A DNA stretch of 64,000 nt. Source: Streptococcus entericus DSM 14446 (lineage in GTDB: Bacteria > Bacillota > Bacilli > Lactobacillales > Streptococcaceae). The notes below the pieces were generated by a model. That model worked only from the letters and a program-made list of their open reading frames with translations, did not search any database and was not told the DNA's origin. Shown here piece by piece: positions 9,401 through 17,364 of this stretch. Made by a program: the position numbers and the translations under genes. Numbering within the stretch: the stretch's first letter is position 1; each line of letters starts with the position of its first letter. The stretch covers positions 1 through 64,000 of the forward strand of contig NZ_KB904156.1 of the NCBI RefSeq assembly GCF_000380025.1, read 5' to 3'.

Positions 9401-9826
9401 GGTCTGATTTTTTTGTCGGTGAAAAACGAGTGAGATGTTACAAGCTTCATTAGATAGAACATCGTAAACGTTGACCAGTTTCTCTAGACTATTTTCAGTT
9501 TTATCTGTTACCCATTTGGTAATATTGATGTAGCGAATATTTGTACTTGGACGAAAGTCTTTGTCATATTCAGCTTGTCTTTCTAGTGGTAGGTAGAGTT
9601 CTTTTAATTGAGAAAGGTATGCATGGTAAATATCTGTTGCATGTTTAGCCAGAAGACGACTGATTTGCTCTTTGCTGTCTTGACTATCAAGTTCTGGTTT
9701 CTCTGCTAGGTAAGTGTCTTGCTTCTCCTGTAATTGTTGCAGTTGCTCAGGGCTTAAAGCAGATAAATGACTGATGGCATCCGCAGCCTTACCAGCTGTA
9801 TTCTGGATTATTCTCTTAATTCCCAT
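6482..9826 (-). CDS. HerA/FtsK-type ATPase with Gly-Ser-rich insert
   Basis: 1114 residues from the ATG at 9826, preferred over an upstream TTG because AGGGG precedes it and it starts one base after the upstream stop codon. The C-terminal ATPase has Walker A GSTGTGKSN (about 612-620), Walker B LTVLEEAHHLL (about 837-847), ADQAPG, and a conserved Arg segment (LLDRSVIRN). This places it in the HerA/VirB4/FtsK superfamily of hexameric pumps. The first 270 residues are an unrecognised domain. Residues about 330-355 are a Gly/Ser/Leu repeat, followed by an Ala/Thr/Gly-rich stretch to about 410. No transmembrane helix is obvious. It may move DNA or a protein such as the adjacent nuclease. Confidence 0.8.
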   Translation of the reverse strand: MGIKRIIQNTAGKAADAISHLSALSPEQLQQLQEKQDTYLAEKPELDSQDSKEQISRLLAKHATDIYHAYLSQLKELYLPLERQAEYDKDFRPSTNIRYINITKWVTDKTENSLEKLVNVYDVLSNEACNISLVFHRQKNQTKVYLAVTNTANANNNVDVDSYRRRLESAIKGNFPGSTWAKEIGRGQLPCFSEHTSYSVATASNIPTEKSQQFISQTIEKLLDGFVPETFEQEYVLVLLATPIRDLAERKLMLSQIYSDLAPYASWQTNFTLNESQALGSSATVGLNLGGSAGRQTGNNTANTVSEGLTDTEGKTESLTNTKGKSNSKGGSLGGSLGGSLGSALGVSLGGSLNWSETSSTAKSLAKGVTKTVAKTASNAVTTGASNALNFGINFGANFARSSNVTATIGKNEGIIQTFTNHTVKHTLELLDKEAKRLEQSTALGMWEFAAYVLSEDPTMANNVAHSYLALTQGEESHLSQTVVNLWRGDVSEERAQAQEIVAYLKDLRHPIFALNPELIEEDETFLVYPPLVTATTALSGKELAYSLNFPKTSIAGLPVLSCTAFGRNISSYEEAIGESINLGRIFHMTHAEHLRVPLGLNSLASHTLITGSTGTGKSNTIYTILENSRRQGIKFLVIEPAKGEYKQVFGNDDDVFVYGTNPTISPLLQINPFAFPEGIHILEHLDRLIELFNVCWPMYAAMPAVLKNAVEQAYQDCGWNLLTSVNQYRIYPTFDDIIRNIKTIINSSEYDNESKGAYKGALLTRLTSLTTGLNGLIFTDKGLSDQALFDENVIVDLSRVGSTETKSLIMGILILKLQEYRLTNATDLNRPLQHLTVLEEAHHLLKKTSSEQMMESANLVGKSVEMLATSIAEMRTYGEGVIIADQAPGLLDRSVIRNTNTKIILRLPDFSDRQLVGKSANLTDDQIIELAKLPKGVAAVYQNDWLEPVLCQIDKTTLKEKIYQHTPQPVVLDDEKGKVLLLSYLSAEPDERAMIDKTDINILVSNLSIDGLTKRRILNWSLEQSLDGNMIEYAAIVGQLYPELISLIRQLDEKSTEAEQITVILRQTIDELLLDVVAEQTRRDVLQAAVTHYYLHELKDEQALQRWAHKGGF
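8779..8840 (-). repeat. 12-base tandem repeats in the ATPase gene
   Basis: About five copies of a 12-base unit (CCAAAGAACCGC and variants on the plus strand) encode the repeated GGSL tetrapeptides. Copy-number change would alter linker length by four residues per unit without shifting frame. Confidence 0.75.
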
Positions 9827-9827
9827 C

Positions 9828-12386
9828 TTAAATTTCCCCTTGTCTCCTATTTTCAAAACTCATTAGGCTTATCAGCTCTTCTGAATAGTTTTTTAACTGC
9901 CTTAATACTGCTTCGTAATGTGCTATACATTCTTGTTTGTCAATCAATAATTGATGTGTTTCGCGTAACTTAGGATTAAATTCAGTAATATGGCTATTGA
10001 TTAGGGTCAATAGTTGTTCTAACCAATGCTGGATAGTTTGCTGGTGGTCCCTTACCAAAGTATCAAAAAATAGCCTAGTTTCTTTTAATAACGTATGATG
10101 GTATAATTTCACTAATTTATCAAGGTCAAGCTTATAGGGATTTCCAAATAAATGTACATCACCTAATTTAAACCCCTGTACGACTTTTTCTTTATCAAAG
10201 CGAATATGATGCTTTAGCTGGAGGGTTTCATGAGATAAAATGAGCTCTTTTATTTCCTCGCGCTTATCAAACGGCAATGTGTCTGTTAAACCAATCTCAA
10301 ATGCCAGCCGTTGTTTCAAATTTAGACAAGCTTGTTCCAGTTCTTGGGCAGACTTAGAAAAAAGGAGCTGCCGTGTCTCTTGCCAATCCTTATCAAAAAT
10401 CGCTTGAGCATCATTAAGTAAGGATTGAGAGACTTCCTCGAAGATTTGGCGTTTTTTCTTCCCATAGGCTTCTGAACCTTTGAAACTTTCTTTAGTATCT
10501 TCTTGGATTTGGTCAAAAGTTTGTTTGAGAATTGTAATGTCACGCTCGTCAAGAGCAGATTTGATATGCGAACCAAGGTTAGAAAAATGATGTTGTAGAT
10601 TTTTCCAGTTCTGATCTTTATCCTTTCTAAATTGTTCAAGACCAGCAGATTTTTTCTTATTCTGATATTCTTGTTCACACAAATCAGCTAATTTTTCAGC
10701 AGTCAACGTGATATTGGGAGATGATAGCAAGGCTTGAAGAGAGGAGTGATGAACATCAAGTAAATCCATCAGCTGCTGTTTGCCTTTTCTAGTTGTTCGA
10801 TTGATTAAATCATTCTTTTCACTTTCTAGTTTATCTGCTAAGCGATTAGCTTCTTCCTCTAGCTCTTCTGTTAGGTGGGTAATATTTTGCTCAGTTGTTA
10901 AAATAGTCTTTTCCAAATAAAGCTTGGCTTGCTGGCATTTATTATAAGGAGAATAATAACGAGCAAAAGTATCCAACTCTTGCTCCAGACTGAGCAAACC
11001 ACTGTTAGCAAATAACAAAGCATCTGTTGTCACCTGTTTTGCCTGTTCAATTTTTGCTTTTTTCAACTGTTCTGGAACGATCATATAGCGATAAAGCTCT
11101 TGGTAGTAAGGGGAAGTTGGATTGGTAAATTCATCTAAAGATTTTTTGAAGATTCGATCATAGGTATAATCTGTGAATTGTCCTGCCGTTTTATGTCCAA
11201 GCCCCATTACTGGTGATACAAAATATAGTCCTTGTGAATAAAGCTGCTTTGGTAGTGCCTGACTAAGAACTTTAGTTTCATCAAAATCAGAAAAATCAAT
11301 CTGATCAGCTTTATTGACAACCAAGATAGTAAAACGAGTATCAATATCCACTTGCTGGCTCAGCTCACGGTAAAGTGCCATGTTATCCAGTGCATCTAAA
11401 GAAGTGTAATCTGTTACGAAGAGAATAACACCGTTACTCATATTAGACATGGCTTGTTTAAGCACCTCTAGGTGGTTTTGATTTGATGAAGAGTTGGAGC
11501 CTGGTGTATCAAAGATGGCAAAACGATGATCAGGCTGCCCCAGGACACCTTGAGTAATTGGAATTCTAACTTGAACCAATTCTGAGATGTGTCGTTCGTC
11601 TGTTTGAGGAGCCTCATTTAGATAGCTTAAGAAACGTTGAAACACCTGTTTCGGACTATTTGAATGAGTAGAAAATACCATCTCTTTCAGTTCAGGAAAG
11701 TCTGCTTCGATTCTCTCACTTCCTTCAGTAAAAATAAACTGGTCTCGCTTATAACTCAGTTTAATTGGTTCTTGATTGAGTTCAAAAGCCAATTCCCAGA
11801 CGTCTTCTTTATCCGATGGACGAATATCGATAATTTTTGCAGTTGCAGGACTATCACTGCTAGGCAATAAATCTTCCCCAATCAAGGCATTGATAAGACT
11901 GGATTTTCCAACACTATAATTTCCCAAAACAACCACAGGGATCACATCACTAGCTGCCTCTTTAAACTGCATTATATCACGATTAACAACTTCATCAGTT
12001 GTAATTAATTGTTTAACCCCCTCAAAAATCGTGATTACTCTTGGCAAAATTGTACGAGCATTTTGTAAACGGAGAGATGATTTTGTTAAATTTAATGACG
12101 CTTCATGGGAATGATGCTTGATAAGGGTGTGTAACTCCTCAAATTCTTCTGCGGTTCCTTCAAAAATTAGTTCGATCTCTTGTCCATCATCGTACTCTGT
12201 AATTAAGATATCCACGATTTCCCTAACCTTGAAAGGGAAAAAGGCTGTTTTAATTTGTTCAGAAATTAGTTGACTATTACTATTTTGTTGATAGGTGATA
12301 TTTTCCCAAACTTGTTGCTCTTCTTCCCACTTTTGAAAAGTAATTTGTTTTTCATAAGGGTGACTAATAATCTTGAGCTGCACCAT
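9828..12386 (-). CDS. Dynamin-like GTPase
   Basis: 852 residues. The GTPase domain has G1 GNYSVGKSS (155-163), a candidate G2 Thr near 182, G3 DTPG (293-296) and G4 NKAD (358-361). It is preceded by about 150 residues of unknown fold. The rest is mostly helical, with long charged coiled-coil-like segments (about 500-620) typical of the stalk of bacterial dynamins. Family members remodel or tether membranes. AAAGGAG lies 10 bases before the ATG. It is the first gene of the operon and is followed by the ATPase after a 1-base gap, so translation is probably coupled. Base composition looks more AT-rich than that of polA, suggesting acquisition. Confidence 0.88.
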   Translation of the reverse strand: MVQLKIISHPYEKQITFQKWEEEQQVWENITYQQNSNSQLISEQIKTAFFPFKVREIVDILITEYDDGQEIELIFEGTAEEFEELHTLIKHHSHEASLNLTKSSLRLQNARTILPRVITIFEGVKQLITTDEVVNRDIMQFKEAASDVIPVVVLGNYSVGKSSLINALIGEDLLPSSDSPATAKIIDIRPSDKEDVWELAFELNQEPIKLSYKRDQFIFTEGSERIEADFPELKEMVFSTHSNSPKQVFQRFLSYLNEAPQTDERHISELVQVRIPITQGVLGQPDHRFAIFDTPGSNSSSNQNHLEVLKQAMSNMSNGVILFVTDYTSLDALDNMALYRELSQQVDIDTRFTILVVNKADQIDFSDFDETKVLSQALPKQLYSQGLYFVSPVMGLGHKTAGQFTDYTYDRIFKKSLDEFTNPTSPYYQELYRYMIVPEQLKKAKIEQAKQVTTDALLFANSGLLSLEQELDTFARYYSPYNKCQQAKLYLEKTILTTEQNITHLTEELEEEANRLADKLESEKNDLINRTTRKGKQQLMDLLDVHHSSLQALLSSPNITLTAEKLADLCEQEYQNKKKSAGLEQFRKDKDQNWKNLQHHFSNLGSHIKSALDERDITILKQTFDQIQEDTKESFKGSEAYGKKKRQIFEEVSQSLLNDAQAIFDKDWQETRQLLFSKSAQELEQACLNLKQRLAFEIGLTDTLPFDKREEIKELILSHETLQLKHHIRFDKEKVVQGFKLGDVHLFGNPYKLDLDKLVKLYHHTLLKETRLFFDTLVRDHQQTIQHWLEQLLTLINSHITEFNPKLRETHQLLIDKQECIAHYEAVLRQLKNYSEELISLMSFENRRQGEI

Positions 12387-12416
12387 TCGCCAAGTTCTCC
12401 TTTAGTTTTATACTTT

Positions 12417-12425
12417 ATTATATCA
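12417..12425 (-). promoter_or_regulatory. Promoter of the dynamin-ATPase-nuclease operon
   Basis: On the minus strand TGATATAAT is a full extended -10; the TATAAT lies at 12417-12422. No good -35 is present at 16-18 bp. The leader to the ATG at 12386 is about 25 bases. Confidence 0.65.
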
Positions 12426-12452
12426 CATGTAAGCTGTACCAAGATAATAAAA

Positions 12453-12487
12453 ATTGAAGTGAGAAAATATCTCTTTCTCACTTCAAT
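12453..12487 (-). terminator. Terminator between the ASCH gene and the operon promoter
   Basis: TTGAAGTGAGAAA pairs with TTTCTCACTTCAA over 13 bp, followed on the minus strand by TTTTT. It insulates the dynamin operon from upstream genes. Confidence 0.8.
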
Positions 12488-12540
12488 AAACCAGTAGACT
12501 AATTTTATTATTTTTTACAATCTATCCCATTAGAGAGCCT

Positions 12541-12960
12541 CTATTGTTCAACAACTTTAAAAAATTCTGTGACAACTAAACCTGTCTCTGAAAAGTCCAG
12601 TCCGACAGTTGGCAGATGCCGCTGCCAGAAGTCACCGAAAATCCGTTGCCAGTCAGCAACTGTGGTGTCACCCTCTGCATTGCACCGCGCTGTCTCTTCT
12701 GAAATCGCATTAAACGGTTCGATGATGACCTTTACAGTTTCAAGCAGGACTTCCTGAGTGGGGTGTTCAGGATTGTCTAACATAATGGATCGGTCACCTG
12801 GTTGATCCAGCTCATCTGGTGAGGCGTATTCCGCATACCAGGAGCTGGTGGCAGTTTTTGTGCCTTTGACAGTTAAATCGTATAATTCTTTATAGTCAGC
12901 AGGGTGTGCCCAGACCTCTAGGTCTGGGTATTTAGCCTGTAAATCACCATATTTGGCCAT
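12541..12960 (-). CDS. ASCH-domain protein
   Basis: 139 residues with the ASCH fold signature: KGTKTATSS near residue 33, the PGD turn, and a C-terminal V-TEFFKVV strand. ASCH domains are small beta-barrel RNA-binding-like domains related to PUA; bacterial members include nucleases and regulators, so the exact function is open. AGGAG precedes the ATG. It lies just downstream of polA on the same strand (30-base gap) and ends at a strong terminator. Confidence 0.8.
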   Translation of the reverse strand: MAKYGDLQAKYPDLEVWAHPADYKELYDLTVKGTKTATSSWYAEYASPDELDQPGDRSIMLDNPEHPTQEVLLETVKVIIEPFNAISEETARCNAEGDTTVADWQRIFGDFWQRHLPTVGLDFSETGLVVTEFFKVVEQ

Positions 12961-12990
12961 GTTTGTGCTCCTTTAGTTTCTATGGCTGTG

Positions 12991-15621
12991 TTACTTCGCC
13001 TCGTACCAGTTTTCTCCTGAACTGCTATCGGCAATGAGGGGTACAGACAACTCGATGGCAGACTGCATGGTCTCGGTGACCAGTTGGCTAACAGCCTCCA
13101 GCTCTGCTATTGGCACCTCAAGGACAATCTCGTCGTGCACCTGAAGGAGCATGCGTGCCTGATAGCCACCAGCGGTCAGGGCCTTATCTAGGTTAATCAT
13201 GGCAACCTTGAGAATGTCTGCGGCAGACCCCTGAATCGGTGAGTTGATGGCTGTGCGCTCGGCGAAACTCCGGACGTTGAAGTTGCGCGAGTGAATGTCT
13301 GGCAGCTCACGGCGGCGGTGAAAGAGAGTCTCCACATAGCCCTGTTCCTTGGCTTGAGCAACCATCTCGTCCATGTAGCGCTTGATACCAGGGAAACGCT
13401 CAAAATAGGTATCAATGTAGTCCTTGGCGGCCTTTCTGGTGATACCTAAGTTATTAGCCAAGCCAAAATCCGAAATCCCATAGACCACGCCGAAGTTGAC
13501 GGCCTTGGCATCGCGACGATGGTTTGCCGTCACGTTTTCAGGCTTGTCAATGCCAAAGACCCGCATGGCCGTTGAGGTATGAATGTCTGCGCCTTGCTTG
13601 AAGGCCTCAATCAGGTGCTCGTCTTGAGAAATATGAGCCAGCACGCGCAACTCAATCTGAGAATAGTCAGAGGCCAAGAGCACCTGCCCCTCACTTGGCT
13701 TGAAGGCCTTACGAATCAACCTGCCCTGTTCCAGACGAACAGGGATATTTTGCAGGTTGGGGTCGGTTGACGACAAGCGCCCTGTCTGGGTCAAGTCCTG
13801 CACATAACGGGTGTGAATCTTGCCATCTGGCATGATGTAGTCTTGAAGCCCGATAACGTAGGTTGACTGGAGCTTGCTAATCTGGCGGTACTCGAGGATT
13901 TTTGCCACAATTGGTGCCTCAGGCGCCAGCTTTTCCAAAACATCAACGGCAGTGGAATAGCCGGTCTTGGTCTTCTTAGTCGCCCAAGTCGGCAAGCCCA
14001 AGGTCTCAAAGAGGAGCGTCCCCAGCTGCTTTGGTGAGTTGATGTTAAACTCCTGCCCTGCTAGGTCGTAAATCTCCTGCGTCAGCTGGTCGATCACCAC
14101 TTGGTTGTCCACTTGCATGGCCTCCAGCACCTCACGCTCCACATGGATACCGGCGATTTCCATTTTAGCTAGCACATCCGCTAGCGGTAGCTCCATGTCC
14201 ATGTAGAGGGCGGTCTGTCCCTGCTCCTCTAGCTTGGTGCGTAGCACTTCTTCGGTGCTAACTAACACTTGGAGTTTTTTGGCTAAATGGCTGAGCAGGA
14301 CAGGGCGTTCAGGCAGGGCACGCTTGACCCCCTTGCCATAGACCTCGAGGTCGTCCGCCAGTGGAAAGTCACCGTAGAGCTTAGCAATGGTTGAGATGTC
14401 ATTGTTCTCAACGGTTGACAGCAGGTAGCTGGCTAAACGGCTGTCAAAACGAGCTGCTGCCATGTCCACGCCTAGACCAGCCAGCAGCACCTTGACCCGT
14501 TTGGCATCATAGGTCTTGACGGGTCGGCTGAGGAAGTCCCTAAACAGATCTGACTGCAAGAGGCTAGTATCTGTGGAGACATAGAGCTGGTCTTGATTGC
14601 CAAAAGCCAGTCCGACAATGGGCTCGACATGGTAGTTATCCCCTAAAATCTCCAGATGGACAAACATATCCTCTGTCAGCATCTCCTCTGATAGTTCAGT
14701 CACCTCGGTGTAGGTCACCTCAACCGCCTCGCGAGGACTGTTCTTGCCAGCTAAACTAGCTTTGAACTGGCGAAAATCCATCTCATCGTAGAAACGGCTG
14801 AGGTGGTCAATGTCAGGCTGTTTCAATTCAATGTCCGAAAGTCCGATGGTCAGAGGAGCGTTGGTGTTGATGGTGGCTAGCCGTTTAGAGAGAAAGGCCT
14901 GGTCGCGGTCGTTGATGAGGTTGTCCTTCATCTTGCTGGCCTTCATCTGGTCGATATTGGCATAAATCCCTTCCAGGCTGCCGTGTTCGAGGAGGAGTTT
15001 GATGCCTGTTTTTTCACCGATTTTAGTCACTCCAGGGATGTTATCGGATTTGTCCCCCATGAGGGCTTTGAGGTCGACGAACTGCTCAGGCGTTAGCCCC
15101 AACTTTTCCAACAGGTAGGCTGGGGTGAAGGCTTCAAATTCGGCGACCCCTTTTTTAGAGATTTCAACGGTGGTATTGGCATCTGTCAGCTGAATCAAAT
15201 CCTTATCCCCGCTGACAATGGTGATGGTAAAGTCCAGACTGTCCTGCTCTGCCATTGTCGCCAAAGTCCCGATAATATCATCCGCCTCATAATCTGCCAG
15301 CTCGTAGTAGGCGATGCCGCGCGCCGTCAGGAGCTCCCGCAGGTAAGGAAACTGCTCGCGGAACTCGTCTGGGGTCTTGGCACGACCCGCCTTGTAGTCG
15401 GCGTAGAGTGTTGTCCGAAAGGTGGTTTTGCCAGCATCAAAAGCTACCAAGACATGGGTCGGCTGGAGGCGAGCTAGCAGGCTGTCCAGCATGAGGTGGA
15501 AACCGTAGATGGCATTGGTATGAAGACCGTTGGCATTTTTGAAGCGGTCAATCTGGTTGTAGAGGGCAAAAAAGGCCCTGAAAGCGACGGAAGAGCCGTC
15601 GATTAAAAGTAGTTTGTTCAT
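12991..15621 (-). CDS. polA: DNA polymerase I
   Basis: 876 residues from the ATG at 15621 (MNKLLLIDGSSVAFRAFFAL), which matches streptococcal PolA starts. The order is an N-terminal 5' nuclease domain (DGSS; DYEADDIIG; GDKSDNIPG), a degenerate 3'-5' exonuclease-like middle, and the polymerase domain with SDYSQIELR (motif A), RRDAKAVNFGVVYG (motif B) and LQVHDEI (motif C). It fills gaps in replication and repair. The frame extends 24 codons further upstream, but that part overlaps the promoter. There is no ribosome binding site, and the -10 box ends 6 bases before the ATG. Confidence 0.97.
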   Translation of the reverse strand: MNKLLLIDGSSVAFRAFFALYNQIDRFKNANGLHTNAIYGFHLMLDSLLARLQPTHVLVAFDAGKTTFRTTLYADYKAGRAKTPDEFREQFPYLRELLTARGIAYYELADYEADDIIGTLATMAEQDSLDFTITIVSGDKDLIQLTDANTTVEISKKGVAEFEAFTPAYLLEKLGLTPEQFVDLKALMGDKSDNIPGVTKIGEKTGIKLLLEHGSLEGIYANIDQMKASKMKDNLINDRDQAFLSKRLATINTNAPLTIGLSDIELKQPDIDHLSRFYDEMDFRQFKASLAGKNSPREAVEVTYTEVTELSEEMLTEDMFVHLEILGDNYHVEPIVGLAFGNQDQLYVSTDTSLLQSDLFRDFLSRPVKTYDAKRVKVLLAGLGVDMAAARFDSRLASYLLSTVENNDISTIAKLYGDFPLADDLEVYGKGVKRALPERPVLLSHLAKKLQVLVSTEEVLRTKLEEQGQTALYMDMELPLADVLAKMEIAGIHVEREVLEAMQVDNQVVIDQLTQEIYDLAGQEFNINSPKQLGTLLFETLGLPTWATKKTKTGYSTAVDVLEKLAPEAPIVAKILEYRQISKLQSTYVIGLQDYIMPDGKIHTRYVQDLTQTGRLSSTDPNLQNIPVRLEQGRLIRKAFKPSEGQVLLASDYSQIELRVLAHISQDEHLIEAFKQGADIHTSTAMRVFGIDKPENVTANHRRDAKAVNFGVVYGISDFGLANNLGITRKAAKDYIDTYFERFPGIKRYMDEMVAQAKEQGYVETLFHRRRELPDIHSRNFNVRSFAERTAINSPIQGSAADILKVAMINLDKALTAGGYQARMLLQVHDEIVLEVPIAELEAVSQLVTETMQSAIELSVPLIADSSSGENWYEAK

Positions 15622-15627
15622 ACTGCT

Positions 15628-15633
15628 ATTGTA
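15628..15633 (-). promoter_or_regulatory. polA -10 box, leaderless configuration
   Basis: TGGTACAAT on the minus strand is an extended -10. TACAAT lies exactly six bases from the polA ATG, so transcription should begin at or next to the start codon. No convincing -35 is visible. Confidence 0.6.
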
Positions 15634-15686
15634 CCACAAACTGGTCAGCTCTGCTATTGGGCAATCGCCCAAAACCATAGGAAAAG

Positions 15687-15715
15687 TTGACAAATGATAG
15701 GGGGTGTGTTATGAT
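15687..15715 (+). promoter_or_regulatory. rocS promoter
   Basis: TTGACA (15687-15692), a 17-bp spacer and TATGAT (15710-15715) lie upstream of the RocS-like gene, divergent from polA. Confidence 0.7.
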
Positions 15716-15747
15716 TTTGTTAAGAAAAGACGAGGAAAATAGGACTT

Positions 15748-16281
15748 ATGACAGTAGAAAAAACCGTCAGTGAGCTGGCAGAGATTTTGGGTGTTAGCCG
15801 CCAAGCCATCAACAATCGGATTAAGACCTTGGCGGAAGAGGACATCGAGAAAAACGATAAGGGCGTGACGGTCGTGAAACGGTCAGGCTTGATTAAGCTG
15901 GAGGAAATTTACAAAAAGACCATTTTTGAGGATGAGCCGATTAGTGAAGAAGCCAAGCATCGTGAGTTTTTTGAGATTTTGGTAGATGAGAAAAACACGG
16001 AAATTACGCGGCTCTACGAGCAACTCAAGGCCAAGGATGCCCAGATGGCGGCTTTGAGTGAGCAACTCAAGGTCAAAGATGTGCAGATCGCAGAAAAAGA
16101 CAAGCAGATTGACCAGCAACAACAGCTGACCCTGACGGCTCTCAAGGAGCGTGATACGCTAAAATTGGAACTTGATCAGGTCAAGACTGAAGCGGAGAAA
16201 AAAGATGAGGTCATTGAGGCAGAGGACGTTCTTGTTGAACCTGTCAATAAAGGATTTTTCGCTCGTTTATTTGGGAAATAA
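15748..16281 (+). CDS. rocS: RocS-like chromosome segregation protein (DUF536)
   Basis: 177 residues. The N-terminal helix-turn-helix (TVSELAEILGVSRQAINNRI) is followed by KRSGLIKLEEIYKKTIFED, then a long coiled coil (about 75-150) and a short C-terminal amphipathic helix, KGFFARLFGK. This architecture is that of pneumococcal RocS, a DNA- and membrane-binding protein that links chromosome segregation to capsule and division. The match is from recalled sequence similarity and domain order. It is divergent from polA and has its own promoter. Confidence 0.8.
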   Translation: MTVEKTVSELAEILGVSRQAINNRIKTLAEEDIEKNDKGVTVVKRSGLIKLEEIYKKTIFEDEPISEEAKHREFFEILVDEKNTEITRLYEQLKAKDAQMAALSEQLKVKDVQIAEKDKQIDQQQQLTLTALKERDTLKLELDQVKTEAEKKDEVIEAEDVLVEPVNKGFFARLFGK

Positions 16282-16283
16282 AA

Positions 16284-16310
16284 AAGAAGAGCAGGGCAAC
16301 CCGCTCTTTT
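16284..16310 (+). terminator. Terminator after rocS
   Basis: AAGAGC-GGG pairs with CCC-GCTCTT and is followed by TTTT. Confidence 0.75.
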
Positions 16311-16332
16311 CTCACCATTAGAAAGGGTAATC

Positions 16333-16929
16333 ATGGAACAGTTAGAGACTTACATTGCTTTTGATTTGGAATTTATCGAGCGTAAGGACGGTCACTACGA
16401 TCTCTTGCAAGTGTCAGCAGTGAAATTTGTTGATGGGCAGGAACAGGCTCATTTTGATAGCTATGTGCACACTGACCAGCCCCTCAAGAGCTTTATCAAT
16501 GGATTGACAGGCATCACCAGTGATAAGATTCAGACAGCACCGCCTGCTGAACAGGTGGTGGCTGACTTTGCTGCCTTTGTTAGCGACACTGCACTTATTG
16601 GCTACAATGCTCACAAAAGTGACCTGCCGATTTTGCAGGCTTATGGTTTAGATGTGACAGGACAGTATGTGGTCGACGTCTATGACGAGGCTTTTGACCG
16701 GCGGAGTACAGATTTGAACGGCATTTCTCGGTTGAGTTTGCAGAGTGTGGCGACTTTTTTAGGCATCAAGGGGCGTGGTCATAATAGTCTAGAGGATGCC
16801 CGCATGACAGCCAAAATCTATGAGCAGTTCAAAGAGTTCGACGATAATCGCCTTTTGCTAGACAAGCAAGAAACAATCAACAATAACCCCTTTTCGGGTC
16901 TTGATTTTTCAGGATTTTTAGATGAATAG
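16333..16929 (+). CDS. DEDDh 3'-5' exonuclease (DnaQ-like)
   Basis: 198 residues. The DEDDh motifs are present: FDLEF (residues 10-14), the GYNAHKSDLP segment (Exo II) and HNSLEDARMT (Exo III His and Asp). The protein stands alone, without polymerase or helicase domains, so it may proofread, repair or process RNA ends. GAAAGGG precedes the ATG. It follows the rocS terminator and probably depends on readthrough or an unseen promoter. Confidence 0.88.
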   Translation: MEQLETYIAFDLEFIERKDGHYDLLQVSAVKFVDGQEQAHFDSYVHTDQPLKSFINGLTGITSDKIQTAPPAEQVVADFAAFVSDTALIGYNAHKSDLPILQAYGLDVTGQYVVDVYDEAFDRRSTDLNGISRLSLQSVATFLGIKGRGHNSLEDARMTAKIYEQFKEFDDNRLLLDKQETINNNPFSGLDFSGFLDE

Positions 16930-16953
16930 ATAGTATATTTAGCGAAAATTTTC

Positions 16954-17001
16954 AAAAAACGCCTAACATCGGGTTATAAACCCAAGATGTTAGGCGTTTT
17001 T
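16954..17001. terminator. Bidirectional terminator
   Basis: AAAAACGCCTAACATC pairs with GATGTTAGGCGTTTTT: a 16-bp stem with A- and T-runs on both sides. It serves both the exonuclease gene and ebfC. Confidence 0.9.
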
Positions 17002-17018
17002 GCGTTGTCTTGTTTGAA

Positions 17019-17318
17019 CTAAAACGGCAATTTACCAGCAAAGGCACCGAGTGTTTTCTTAGTGGCTTCATCAATCTGGTTAAGTGCATCGTTGATGGCC
17101 TGAGCAGTCATGTCGGACAGGGTCTCGATATCCTCTGGGTCAACAATAGCAGGGCTGAATTCCAAATTAACCAACTGTTTATCCCCTGTAAAGGTCGCTG
17201 TTACTAAGTCCTGAGCAGACTTACCAATAAAGGTTGTACCAGCCAGCTCAGCCTGTTTAGCTTCCATTTGTTTTTGCATCTTTTGTGCTTGTTTCATGAT
17301 ATTTTGCATATTCATCAT
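17019..17318 (-). CDS. YbaB/EbfC nucleoid-associated protein
   Basis: 99 residues matching the YbaB/EbfC family: an N-terminal amphipathic helix ([20 protein letters not shown]), then [17 protein letters not shown] and a C-terminal helix. Family members form dimers that bind DNA without strong specificity and are often near recR or dnaX; here the gene lies downstream of pepX. AAGAGGAC precedes the ATG. Two more ATG codons follow at once, so the exact start could be 3 or 9 bases later. Confidence 0.9.
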   Translation of the reverse strand: MMNMQNIMKQAQKMQKQMEAKQAELAGTTFIGKSAQDLVTATFTGDKQLVNLEFSPAIVDPEDIETLSDMTAQAINDALNQIDEATKKTLGAFAGKLPF

Positions 17319-17364
17319 GTTAAGTGTCCTCTTTCTATATCACTGTTTTAAAAATTATACCACA

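Noticed and set aside
15622..15693. 24-codon N-terminal extension of polA
   Set aside because: It covers the promoter and family members start at MNKLLLIDGSS-like sequence.
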